From Paenibacillus sp. PAMC 26794 (GTDB lineage: Bacteria; Bacillota; Bacilli; Paenibacillales; Paenibacillaceae), in contig NZ_ANHX01000011.1 in the NCBI RefSeq assembly GCF_000316035.1, forward strand, positions 434,001-498,000: DNA of 64,000 nucleotides, in the 5' to 3' direction. The notes under the pieces are model-generated. The model searched no databases and was not told the origin of the DNA. It worked only from the letters and a program-made list of their open reading frames with translations. The position numbers and the translations under genes were made by a program. Below, one piece after another: positions 26,476 through 34,466 of this stretch (its first letter is position 1; each line of letters begins with the position of its first letter).

Positions 26476-27231
26476 ATGAGTCACGCAGGAAAAGTAGCCA
26501 TTATTACTGGAGCAGGAAGTGGATTGGGCCAAGCAGCAGCGCTGAAGCTGGCTGAGAAGGGTGCATCCATTGTCGTCGTGGATATTGTCGAAGAGACAGG
26601 TCTTGAAACGGTTAAGCAGATTGAGAAGCTGGGAAGTAAAGCTATTTTTGTAAAAGCAGATGTGAGTAAAGCACCTGAAGTTGAGAATTATGTGAAAAAA
26701 GCAGTCGAAGAGTTCGGACGAATCGACATGTTCTTTAATAATGCAGGTATTGCGGGTCCTGGTATCAAGTTGATCGAACATACGATCGAGCAGTTTGACC
26801 AGATTATTGATATTAACCTGAGAAGTGTATTCTATGGGTTGAAGTATGTGATTACGGAAATGCTCAAAACAGGCGGGGGTTCCATTGTGAACACGGCCTC
26901 CACAGCCGGTATTGTTGGTGTACCCACAGTTGCACCTTACGCAGCAACCAAACATGGTGTGGTGGGCTTGACCCGTACAGCTGCAATTGAATATGGCAAG
27001 GACAACATTCGTGTAAATGCGATTGCGCCAGGTACAATTGAGACACCGATGGTTGTTCAGTTCGGTAAAGACAACCCTGAAGTGTTCAAGGCCACCGTGG
27101 ACAGCATTCCGTCCGGACGTCTCGGCAGACCGGAAGAGATCGCGAACCTGGTTTCCTTCCTGCTGGGAGATGAAGCACCGTATATCAATGGTGCAGTATA
27201 TCCGATCGATGGTGCAGTTACGGCTCAATAA
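26476..27231 (+). CDS. Short-chain dehydrogenase/reductase (glucose-1-dehydrogenase-like)
   Basis: The ATG at 26476 follows GGAGGAG and gives 251 residues. It is a classical SDR: TGAGSGLG cofactor loop (12-19), VDI at the end of the second strand (Asp favours NAD), NNAGI near 90, catalytic Ser in VNTASTAG and Tyr-Lys in APYAATKHG near 156-161, and the final GAVYPIDGAVTAQ. Orders of residues and length are canonical, so the enzyme should be active. The substrate is not known from sequence; similar enzymes are annotated as glucose 1-dehydrogenases or 3-oxoacyl reductases. Confidence 0.85.
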   Translation: MSHAGKVAIITGAGSGLGQAAALKLAEKGASIVVVDIVEETGLETVKQIEKLGSKAIFVKADVSKAPEVENYVKKAVEEFGRIDMFFNNAGIAGPGIKLIEHTIEQFDQIIDINLRSVFYGLKYVITEMLKTGGGSIVNTASTAGIVGVPTVAPYAATKHGVVGLTRTAAIEYGKDNIRVNAIAPGTIETPMVVQFGKDNPEVFKATVDSIPSGRLGRPEEIANLVSFLLGDEAPYINGAVYPIDGAVTAQ

Positions 27232-27272
27232 GAGTTCAGCTTATCGGCAATTGAATAGCCTTTAAAATAGTT

Positions 27273-27314
27273 AAAGAGAGGCCACTGTATACGTACAGTG
27301 CCTCTCTTTTTAAT
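27273..27314. terminator. Bidirectional terminator
   Basis: AAAGAGAGGC-ACTGTA pairs with TACAGT-CCTCTCTTT, with T-runs on both sides. It serves the SDR gene (plus) and the L7/L12-like gene (minus). Confidence 0.88.
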
Positions 27315-27326
27315 TTGTTTTAAACT

Positions 27327-27668
27327 TCAAGAATCTAGAGAATCAACATAGTCTTTGGCTTCTTTCAACGATAGACCTCTGGCTTCACGCAGTCGTTTGA
27401 TCGCCATAATTTTTTTCCCTTGTTGTATGAGTGCAATCAGCTCCTGATCCAGATCAGTTTGGGCTGGTTGGTTTGTGTGGGAAGGAGATGCTTCCTTCGG
27501 CGACAAGGTGTAATTGAAGTCGGAGCGTGTGCCTGCGGTTGAACCGTTCTCCAGACGCTCGACATCTCTTTTCAATTCATTCAATTGGCGTTGCAGGCTG
27601 GTGACTCTGACCAGTAACACAAAGATCAGAAGCAGCAAAACGATCCATACCAAGGTGTTCATTTCCAT
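27327..27668 (-). CDS. Membrane-anchored protein with ribosomal L7/L12-like C-terminal domain
   Basis: The 113-residue product has an N-terminal membrane segment (residues 5-22), a short coiled coil (SLQRQLNELKRDVERLE, 24-40), a polar linker, and a C-terminal 40-residue helical unit, ELIALIQQGKKIMAIKRLREARGLSLKEAKDYV by position 76-108. That unit resembles the factor-binding half of ribosomal protein L7/L12 (KIxVIKxVRxxTGLGLKEAKxxV). Proteins of this plan are widespread in Paenibacillus. The C-terminal face could bind a translation factor, but no function is known. It is a single gene convergent with the SDR. Confidence 0.72.
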   Translation of the reverse strand: MEMNTLVWIVLLLLIFVLLVRVTSLQRQLNELKRDVERLENGSTAGTRSDFNYTLSPKEASPSHTNQPAQTDLDQELIALIQQGKKIMAIKRLREARGLSLKEAKDYVDSLDS

Positions 27669-27708
27669 GATGTAATGTGCCTCACTTTCATTTATTCATA
27701 TTTAGCCA

Positions 27709-28908
27709 TTATTTTAGTTGAACCGGAATTTCCTTGACACCACGAACATTCATACCGGGTCTCCATTCCAGTTCATTCACATCTGCCTGTAGCTGCATAT
27801 TAGGAAAACGATTCAGAAGTGTGCTGACTGCAATCTCACCTTCCAGACGAGCAAGCGGTGCTCCCAGGCAGAGATGAATGCCTTTGCCAAAAGCCAGATG
27901 CGGACTCTTCTCACGTGTGATATCGAAAATATCAGCATCCTTAAACTGCTGTTCGTCCCGGTTGGCGGAATCAAGCGCAACAATGACAAGATTACCTTGA
28001 GCGATACGTTGTCCACGGAATTCAATATCTTCCAGAGCCCAGCGGGATGTGCTGAACTCCACCGGTCCGTTATAGCGAAGCATCTCTTCAATGGCATTGT
28101 GAATAAGCTCTGGCTGGTTGATGAGCAGTTCGCGTTGCTCAGGATGCTCCAGCAGGGCGAGAATCCCATTTCCAATCAGATTCACGGTTGTTTCATGACC
28201 GGCAATAATTAATAAGGAGACAACGCCAAGTAGTTCTTGTTCAGTTAACTGCTGCCCGGATTCTTCCGCAATGACGAGCTGGCTGATCAGATCAGTGCCG
28301 GGATCTTGGCGAACTTTCGCAAACCAGGCCGTCAGGTAATCCGTAAACTCCCTGGCATGCTGCTCAAACAGCTCGGCGCTCTCGGCTATGGAAGCATCAA
28401 TTATCGTATTGGACCAGATGCGGAATTTGTCACGATCCTCAAGAGGGACTCCCAGAATTTCACTAATGACAATGATGGGCAGCGGGAAGGCAAAGTCATC
28501 GATCAGATTCATTTTTTCCTGTGACGGGAGGTTGTCCAGCAGTTCATCAGCAATGTCCTGAATATGGCTCCGCATGTCTGCGACCAGCTTGGGTGTGAAT
28601 GCTTTCTGCACAAGTCCCCGAAGACGTTTATGATCCGGCGGATCGGAGAACAACATATTCTTGGAGAAGATGCTTTGATTCTCAGCGCCGTAACGTCGGA
28701 CCATGTCTTTGCTGAAGCGAGGATCTTTCAGGATCTGGACTGCATCCTCGTATCGCGTAATAATCCAGCCGAATTCCCCGTGAGGAAACATGACTCTGAA
28801 AACAGGCTCCTCTTTTCTTAACTTTTCATACACCGGGTAAGGGTTATGCGTGAATTCTTTCGTGAAAAACGCTGGCTTTGAGGACTCGTTGGGTTCATTC
28901 GGGTTCAA
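27709..28908 (-). CDS. Cytochrome P450 (CYP107-like)
   Basis: The 399-residue product is a soluble bacterial P450. The I-helix motif AGHETT (about 240-245), the EEMLR of the K-helix (ExxR), and the heme loop FGKGIHLCLGAPLARLE, with Cys347 as iron ligand, are all present. It needs outside electron donors; no ferredoxin lies nearby. It likely hydroxylates a small hydrophobic compound. The start is not ATG: a TTG at 28908 has AGAGGAG nine bases upstream, while the TTG at 28914 is only three bases away. Length is typical of CYP107 and YjiB-type enzymes. Confidence 0.9.
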   Translation of the reverse strand: MNPNEPNESSKPAFFTKEFTHNPYPVYEKLRKEEPVFRVMFPHGEFGWIITRYEDAVQILKDPRFSKDMVRRYGAENQSIFSKNMLFSDPPDHKRLRGLVQKAFTPKLVADMRSHIQDIADELLDNLPSQEKMNLIDDFAFPLPIIVISEILGVPLEDRDKFRIWSNTIIDASIAESAELFEQHAREFTDYLTAWFAKVRQDPGTDLISQLVIAEESGQQLTEQELLGVVSLLIIAGHETTVNLIGNGILALLEHPEQRELLINQPELIHNAIEEMLRYNGPVEFSTSRWALEDIEFRGQRIAQGNLVIVALDSANRDEQQFKDADIFDITREKSPHLAFGKGIHLCLGAPLARLEGEIAVSTLLNRFPNMQLQADVNELEWRPGMNVRGVKEIPVQLK

Positions 28909-29098
28909 ATGCAAAATCTCCTCTCATATTCCTGCATAATACCTGCACCCTCTATATATTCAATACACAAGCTTTTGAAACCTTGTTTTTGGTCCATATG
29001 GATGATAGAGCAGGAAAATAGAGGAAGATGGAAGAAGACATGTGTAGAGAGAATCGGTTATTATGCTTGGTAAAAATGAAAATGAGGTGAACGCTGAC

Positions 29099-29317
29099 AT
29101 GTCTTACGCACAACTTCCTTTGCATCACCACCAGATTCCGGCAAGTCGAATGGTTCTTGGCTGTATGCGGTTTGGGGGTGAATGGGATGGGCTCCCCATT
29201 ACTTCAGATCTTGTCGCAGAAGGTCATCGAGCGGTAGAAGCAGCTATCGAAATCGGCATTAATCACTTTGATCTGGCGGATATTTACACACGTTCAAAAT
29301 GCATAGATATTGGGTGA
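29099..29317 (+). pseudogene. Aldo/keto reductase, N-terminal fragment
   Basis: The frame encodes 72 residues matching only the first quarter of YdhF-type aldo/keto reductases: SRMVLGCMRFGGEW near the start and the FDLADIYT motif holding the active-site Asp and Tyr region. After DIYTR the homology stops and the frame ends seven codons later. A full enzyme has about 300 residues, with the catalytic Lys and His downstream; neither is found in any frame nearby. A GAGGTG ribosome site is kept. It was probably truncated by deletion, and a terminator follows at once. Confidence 0.8.
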
Positions 29318-29330
29318 AATTTGAACATAT

Positions 29331-29368
29331 AAGAAGACACAGGCTGCTGATGGCCTGTGTCTTCTTTG
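29331..29368 (+). terminator. Terminator after the truncated reductase
   Basis: AAGAAGACACAGGC pairs perfectly with GCCTGTGTCTTCTT around an 8-nt loop. About 310 nt then follow to the next gene in which I see no further feature. Confidence 0.85.
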
Positions 29369-29682
29369 TAATAATCGGCTTCATTTGGTTGAAACACATT
29401 ATGGAAAGTGTAATGATTCCTATGGTCCTATGGCCTACAATGCGTTTACATGGGTAATAAGCATGCTGATTCGGATCCGAAACCAGTGTGTTGGCACGGC
29501 TGTAAGGATATTTCACCTTCATATTTGCGCTAGAGGCTATGTCCATGGACTTAGAAGAAGTGCTGATAAGAAGGACGTTTCAACCATTTTTATCGTTTTA
29601 CCGGGTAGTTGCTGGAGTGCTGTGATAAAATGATAGGAATAAGAACATACGATCTGTTTATGTGAGAGGAGACACCTTGACG

Positions 29683-30783
29683 ATGGAGATGCTTAAACCA
29701 CCCGCCGAGACATTATACGAGGTTGAATTACGTGCGCTGCGAGAGGAAGATCAGGGGAAACGTCCCCCGAACTGGCTGTTATCTCCCGCCTATGTGCGCG
29801 ATTTTATTATAGGCAGGGATAAGCCTGCGTTATTAAATGGAGAAGAGATCACGATTACCCGCAAATTCTATGGCAATGACGTGTTAATTGAACGTGCAGT
29901 GGTTACTCTGGCAGGCAATCGAGGATTAATGCTCGTGGGAGAACCCGGCACAGCCAAGACCATGCTTAGCGAACTGCTGACCGCAGCAATCTCCGGAACC
30001 AGTCTGAATACGATTCAGGGTACAGCAGGGACGACGGAAGATATGATCAAGTATTCCTGGAATTACGCCATGTTGCTCGATAAAGGTCCTTCGGAAGCGG
30101 CGCTTGTACCATCACCGTTATATAACGGCATGAAGAAAGGCATTCTTACCCGTTTTGAAGAGATTACACGTTGTCCAGCTGAAGCGCAGGATAGTCTGAT
30201 CAGTATTCTCAGTGACAAGGTTATGAGCATTCCTGAACTGGACGGTGGTGTACTGTTTGCCCAGCCAGGATTTAACGTCATTGCTACAGCCAATATTCGG
30301 GATAAAGGTGTTAACGAAATGAGTGGTGCCTTGAAACGGCGGTTCAATTTTGAAACGATCAAACCCATTCATAACGTGAAGATGGAAGCCAAAATTATTG
30401 AATCCCAGGCACGAAGCCTGTTATTACATAGTGGAATTGATATTGACATTAACCCGGACGTGGTTGAATTGCTGGCTACAACATTCATGGAACTGCGCAC
30501 CGGCATGACACGGGAAGGCTACAAGCTTGACACCCCTCAAGCATCCATGAGTACGGCGGAAGCGGTGTCTGTCTATGTCCAGAGTGCGATGACTTCCTAT
30601 TATTACGAAGATAAAGCTATTGGGCTGGATCGGTTGGTGCAGAACATGCTGGGGACCATTGCAAAGGAAAACGACAAGGATCTGTCCATTCTCAAAACCT
30701 ACTTCTCCAAGGTCGTAAAAGAACGTTCCAGGGAAGAGGGAATGTGGAAGGACTATTATGAGGAGAGAAAATGGATCGGTTAA
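29683..30783 (+). CDS. yehL: MoxR-type AAA+ ATPase (YehL-like)
   Basis: The 366-residue ATPase begins at ATG 29683 (or TTG 29677; AGAGGAG lies between the best spacings for each). Walker A is GEPGTAKT (about 86-93), the second motif reads RFEEITRC, the sensor-1 is VIATANIRDKG and the arginine finger is in LKRRFNFE. MoxR proteins act as chaperone-like remodelling rings working with a VWA protein, and the VWA partner is two genes downstream. Its stop overlaps the next start by 13 nt. The E. coli yehL product is the closest analogue I know. It is the first gene of a six-gene run, and its leader is over 300 nt. Confidence 0.85.
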   Translation: MEMLKPPAETLYEVELRALREEDQGKRPPNWLLSPAYVRDFIIGRDKPALLNGEEITITRKFYGNDVLIERAVVTLAGNRGLMLVGEPGTAKTMLSELLTAAISGTSLNTIQGTAGTTEDMIKYSWNYAMLLDKGPSEAALVPSPLYNGMKKGILTRFEEITRCPAEAQDSLISILSDKVMSIPELDGGVLFAQPGFNVIATANIRDKGVNEMSGALKRRFNFETIKPIHNVKMEAKIIESQARSLLLHSGIDIDINPDVVELLATTFMELRTGMTREGYKLDTPQASMSTAEAVSVYVQSAMTSYYYEDKAIGLDRLVQNMLGTIAKENDKDLSILKTYFSKVVKERSREEGMWKDYYEERKWIG

Positions 30784-33239
30784 CAGCAGTTCTGGACCCT
30801 GATGTTGAGCAGTTACAATCCTTGTTCGAGTCCCAGGTATATAACCTGAGTAATCATACGGTCTATTATCCAATTAGACACCACAGCCCTGCATGTTCGT
30901 ATCACTTGTTACGATTAATTGGGGAGTACAAGCCGGATATCATTCTGATCGAAGGACCGGAGAGCGGTAATCCATTAATTTCGGTGCTGAGTGATGAGGC
31001 AACGATACCTCCTGTCAGTCTGTACTATACCTATGAGAGTGAATTAGAGAGAGAAGTTTGCTATTATCCGATGCTTCGTTATTCGCCTGAATATGTCGCT
31101 TTGAAAGAAGCAAAACGGCTGGACATTCCGGCGAAGTTTATTGACCTGGACTATCAACACTTCTCCACTCGTGCATCCAAATCCGGCCAGACAGAACAAA
31201 AGGAGATCTCCATCCAGGACGAAACCTTGCTTGCCGGCTCTGACTTCATTAACCGGTTGTGTCAAAAAACAAACTGTCGCAGTTTTGATGAATTGTGGGA
31301 AAAGGTGTTTGAGATTGGCGGCCTGGAGAAATCTACTCAGGAATTCGTGCAGGATGTATTCACGTATTGTACCTTATCCCGAATGTGTTATTCCACGGAA
31401 CGATTACAGTCTTCAGGTGATCTGGCAAGAGAAGCACATATGAAACAACATATTAATCAAGCGGTGCAGGAGCATGACCGTGTGCTTGTCATTACCGGTG
31501 GATTTCATACGTATGGACTGTTGATGTCAGAGAAACATGAATCCCAATTGGAACAGCCAGAAATGGATAAACAGCATACAGACCAACGTTTGGATGGACA
31601 AGGTAAACCAGGAACGTCTCAACAAAGTGCGGTTAATCCAGATACGGTTCACCAACAAATGTACCCGATGGTCTATACCTTTGCTGAAGCGGATCGGCTC
31701 AATGGATATGCGAGTGGCATGCCTTATGTAAATTATTACGATCAGATCTGGAACCAGCTGCTTCACAAAAAGAGTACACCGTATAATCTAACGGCTCTGG
31801 ATTTGTTATCCCGGCTGATGCGCCAATTACGGGATGGTCACGAGCATGTATCAACGAGTGATGCGATTGAGGCGTACAGCATGATTCAAGGTCTTGCCGG
31901 GCTTCGGGGTAAAAGGGAAGGCGGCGTCTATGAGTTAATGGATGCAGCACTCTCTTCCTTTGTGAAGGGGGAGCTTACCTTGGCGACTGATAAACCGCTG
32001 CAAGAGCTGCAGCAATTATTGACAGGAGACGTCATTGGAAGCGTGGCTCCTAATTCATTCAGTATTCCCATCGTGGAGGACTTCAAGGCGCGTTGTACAG
32101 AGTACAAACTGCAGATTCGCACAACAGGTCAACACAAGAAAGTGCTGGATCTGTATGCGAAACCGGAGCATCGTCAGATAAGCCAATTGATTCAATGCAT
32201 CACCTATCTGGTTCCGGAATTCGCGAAACGGCAATCCGGGCCGGACTGGATCGCAGAGCGTGATATGAATCTTGTGCGCGAAACATGGGTTTATATGTAC
32301 TCATCCCGCATTGAAGCCAGATTGATAGAAAACTCTCTCTATGGCGGAACACTTGCTGGAGCGGCTACACGCAAAATGGAAGAACAGATGCAAGAAATAC
32401 CGGATCATCATAGCGGTGAACTTGCCCGACTCATGCTTCAAGCGTTGCTCATGGGACTTCAGGACACAGCGATAAAACTCTATGAACAGGTTCGCTCGGC
32501 GCTGAGAACCGACGGGAATTTTCTATCCTTATGTAACAGTCTGCATATCTTGAACCGAATTCATCAACACCGCAGGTTGCTGGGATTATCTGACGAGCAA
32601 CATCTCCCTGACCTGGTATCCGAAGCTTATAGGAACGCCGTGGACAAGTTGTTACAGCTCTCCAGAGCCAATCCGGATGAACATGAAGCCATTATTCAGG
32701 GATTGAAGCTGTTAGCTATGCTCGCGGAGTCATCGGAGGAGTGTTTTCAGGATGAGACATTCCGAATACATCTGAATGAGCTTTTGTCTGATCACCAGCT
32801 TCCGGCTCAGCTGGAGGGTGTATGTGTGGCTATTTCCTCAGGGCTCGGTGACAGGCCCAGGGATGAGATTGTTGATCGTGCTCGCGGGTATATCCATGGT
32901 ACACCGGATCAGACCCGTCAAACGGCACTTTTTTTGCAGGGAGTATTCACTGTAGCACGTGACGCTTTTTTATATGAAGATCAGCTCTTGTCTGAGTTGA
33001 ATTATCTGATTGAACAGCTGTCATACGACGACTTCATCAGTATGGTACCTGAATTGCGGTTGGCATTCACCTACTTTACACCAAAGGAGACGGGCTTGAT
33101 TGCCGAGCGGGTGGCGAGTCTGCATCAGGTTGAGCCAGAGGAAATGTTGAGGCCTGCGGTTGATGAGCAGATGCTGATTCAGTCCAAAGCATGGGACGAA
33201 GCGCTTCGAAAGGAGTTTGCCGCATGGAAGCTAATATGA
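30771..33239 (+). CDS. yehM: DUF5682 family protein (YehM-like)
   Basis: This 822-residue cytosolic protein starts with the DUF5682 pattern: VYYPIRHHSPACSYHLLRLI (about 31-50), PDIILIEGPESGN (53-66), then VSLYYTY. The N-terminal half looks like an alpha/beta domain of TraB/erythromycin-esterase-like type with paired His and acidic residues (RHHSP, EGPE, GGFHTYGL near 242-249). The C-terminal half (430-820) is helical. Whether it is an enzyme is unknown. The gene overlaps both neighbours and matches yehM of E. coli in order and size. It starts at ATG 30771, after GAGGAGAGAAA. Confidence 0.8.
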   Translation: MDRLTAVLDPDVEQLQSLFESQVYNLSNHTVYYPIRHHSPACSYHLLRLIGEYKPDIILIEGPESGNPLISVLSDEATIPPVSLYYTYESELEREVCYYPMLRYSPEYVALKEAKRLDIPAKFIDLDYQHFSTRASKSGQTEQKEISIQDETLLAGSDFINRLCQKTNCRSFDELWEKVFEIGGLEKSTQEFVQDVFTYCTLSRMCYSTERLQSSGDLAREAHMKQHINQAVQEHDRVLVITGGFHTYGLLMSEKHESQLEQPEMDKQHTDQRLDGQGKPGTSQQSAVNPDTVHQQMYPMVYTFAEADRLNGYASGMPYVNYYDQIWNQLLHKKSTPYNLTALDLLSRLMRQLRDGHEHVSTSDAIEAYSMIQGLAGLRGKREGGVYELMDAALSSFVKGELTLATDKPLQELQQLLTGDVIGSVAPNSFSIPIVEDFKARCTEYKLQIRTTGQHKKVLDLYAKPEHRQISQLIQCITYLVPEFAKRQSGPDWIAERDMNLVRETWVYMYSSRIEARLIENSLYGGTLAGAATRKMEEQMQEIPDHHSGELARLMLQALLMGLQDTAIKLYEQVRSALRTDGNFLSLCNSLHILNRIHQHRRLLGLSDEQHLPDLVSEAYRNAVDKLLQLSRANPDEHEAIIQGLKLLAMLAESSEECFQDETFRIHLNELLSDHQLPAQLEGVCVAISSGLGDRPRDEIVDRARGYIHGTPDQTRQTALFLQGVFTVARDAFLYEDQLLSELNYLIEQLSYDDFISMVPELRLAFTYFTPKETGLIAERVASLHQVEPEEMLRPAVDEQMLIQSKAWDEALRKEFAAWKLI

Positions 33240-34447
33240 ATGAAGCGAATCGGACAACGGAAGGAACCGGAGAAATCAATGAAAGTTCCAATCCGGATGG
33301 AAGCAACCGAGGGGATCAACATTCTGCTGAAACCTTGAATCGATGGCGTCTGATTCTCGGTGAATCCGCTGAAGAAGGGTTGTGTAATACAGACCAATAT
33401 ACTTCGGCTGAATTTCAATATACGGAAATCGATGAGATTCTGGGGTATCTCTATAACCGTGAATACGGTGAAGAACAAGGTTATCGAAAAGAGGGAGGAC
33501 GCGGTGCGTCTAACCTGACTGTACCAAAATGGCTGCACAAGGTCAGGGATCTATTCCCCAAACCAACGGTAGAAATATTGGAGAAACAGGCGCTTGATCG
33601 TTATGGGCTGACAGAATTGTTAACGGACAAAAAGCTGCTTGAATCCCTTGAACCAAACATGAATCTGCTCAAGAACATTATGCAGTTCAAAGGACGGATG
33701 AAAGGTGAGGTGTTAAAGAGTGCCAAGGATATCGTTCGAACTGTGGTTGAAGAGCTGCGCAGTAAGCTGGAATCGCAGACCCGAGCCAGTATCATGGGCA
33801 AGCGCAGTCGCTATACCTCTAGTTCAGTACGATCCTTGCGCAATCTGAATTTCAAGCGAACCATCACCAAGAATTTGAAGAATTACGATAAAAACAAGCG
33901 CAGATTTGTGATTGATCGCCTTTATTTCGACGGGAATATCCAGCCCCATAACAAGTGGAACATCATCATTGGTGTAGACGAAAGTGGCAGTATGCTGGAT
34001 TCAGTCATCTACAGTTCGGTAATGGCGAGCATCTTCTATCGCTTGAATGCGCTGCGCACGAAATTATTCATATTTGATACCCAGGTTGTTGATCTGAGCG
34101 ACAGGCTGGAAGACCCCGTAGACGTGCTCATGAATGTACAGCTCGGCGGGGGGACACATATTACAAAAGCGTTGCGTTATGGCGAGACGTTAATCGATAA
34201 TCCAGGCAAAACCATCTTTATTCTGGTCAGTGATCTGGAGGAAGGGTACCCGATCGCGCAAATGTACAAAGCCTGTAAAGATATCATCGATGCAGGATGC
34301 AAATTGCTGGTTCTCACCGCCCTCGATTTTAACGGGGATTCAGTCTATAACAAACATGCCGCACAGACATTAACCAATATGGGGGCACATGTAGCCGCAA
34401 TTACGCCTAACGAACTCGCGGATTGGATTGGCGAGATCATCACTTAA
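33224..34447 (+). CDS. yehP: VWA-domain protein, partner of the MoxR ATPase (YehP-like)
   Basis: The ATG at 33224 has AAAGGAG eight bases upstream and overlaps the DUF5682 stop by 16 nt; the product is 407 residues. Residues 1-235 are polar and helical. A von Willebrand A domain covers about 245-405 with a complete metal-ion-dependent adhesion site: VDESGSM (near 251), the Thr in GGGTHIT, and the Asp in VSDLEEG. MoxR-VWA pairs form complexes that insert metals or remodel proteins. The protein has no membrane segment or signal, so it acts in the cytosol with the other products of the run. Confidence 0.86.
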   Translation: MEANMNEANRTTEGTGEINESSNPDGSNRGDQHSAETLNRWRLILGESAEEGLCNTDQYTSAEFQYTEIDEILGYLYNREYGEEQGYRKEGGRGASNLTVPKWLHKVRDLFPKPTVEILEKQALDRYGLTELLTDKKLLESLEPNMNLLKNIMQFKGRMKGEVLKSAKDIVRTVVEELRSKLESQTRASIMGKRSRYTSSSVRSLRNLNFKRTITKNLKNYDKNKRRFVIDRLYFDGNIQPHNKWNIIIGVDESGSMLDSVIYSSVMASIFYRLNALRTKLFIFDTQVVDLSDRLEDPVDVLMNVQLGGGTHITKALRYGETLIDNPGKTIFILVSDLEEGYPIAQMYKACKDIIDAGCKLLVLTALDFNGDSVYNKHAAQTLTNMGAHVAAITPNELADWIGEIIT

Positions 34448-34466
34448 ATTCAAGGAGGAATGTGTA

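Noticed and set aside
26398..27228. 276-codon minus-strand frame opposite an SDR
   Set aside because: Shadow of the SDR; Cys- and His-rich reading with no recognisable domain.
29385..29633. 82-codon plus-strand frame after the reductase fragment, perhaps its missing part
   Set aside because: The residues do not resemble any part of an aldo/keto reductase, and no ribosome site is present.
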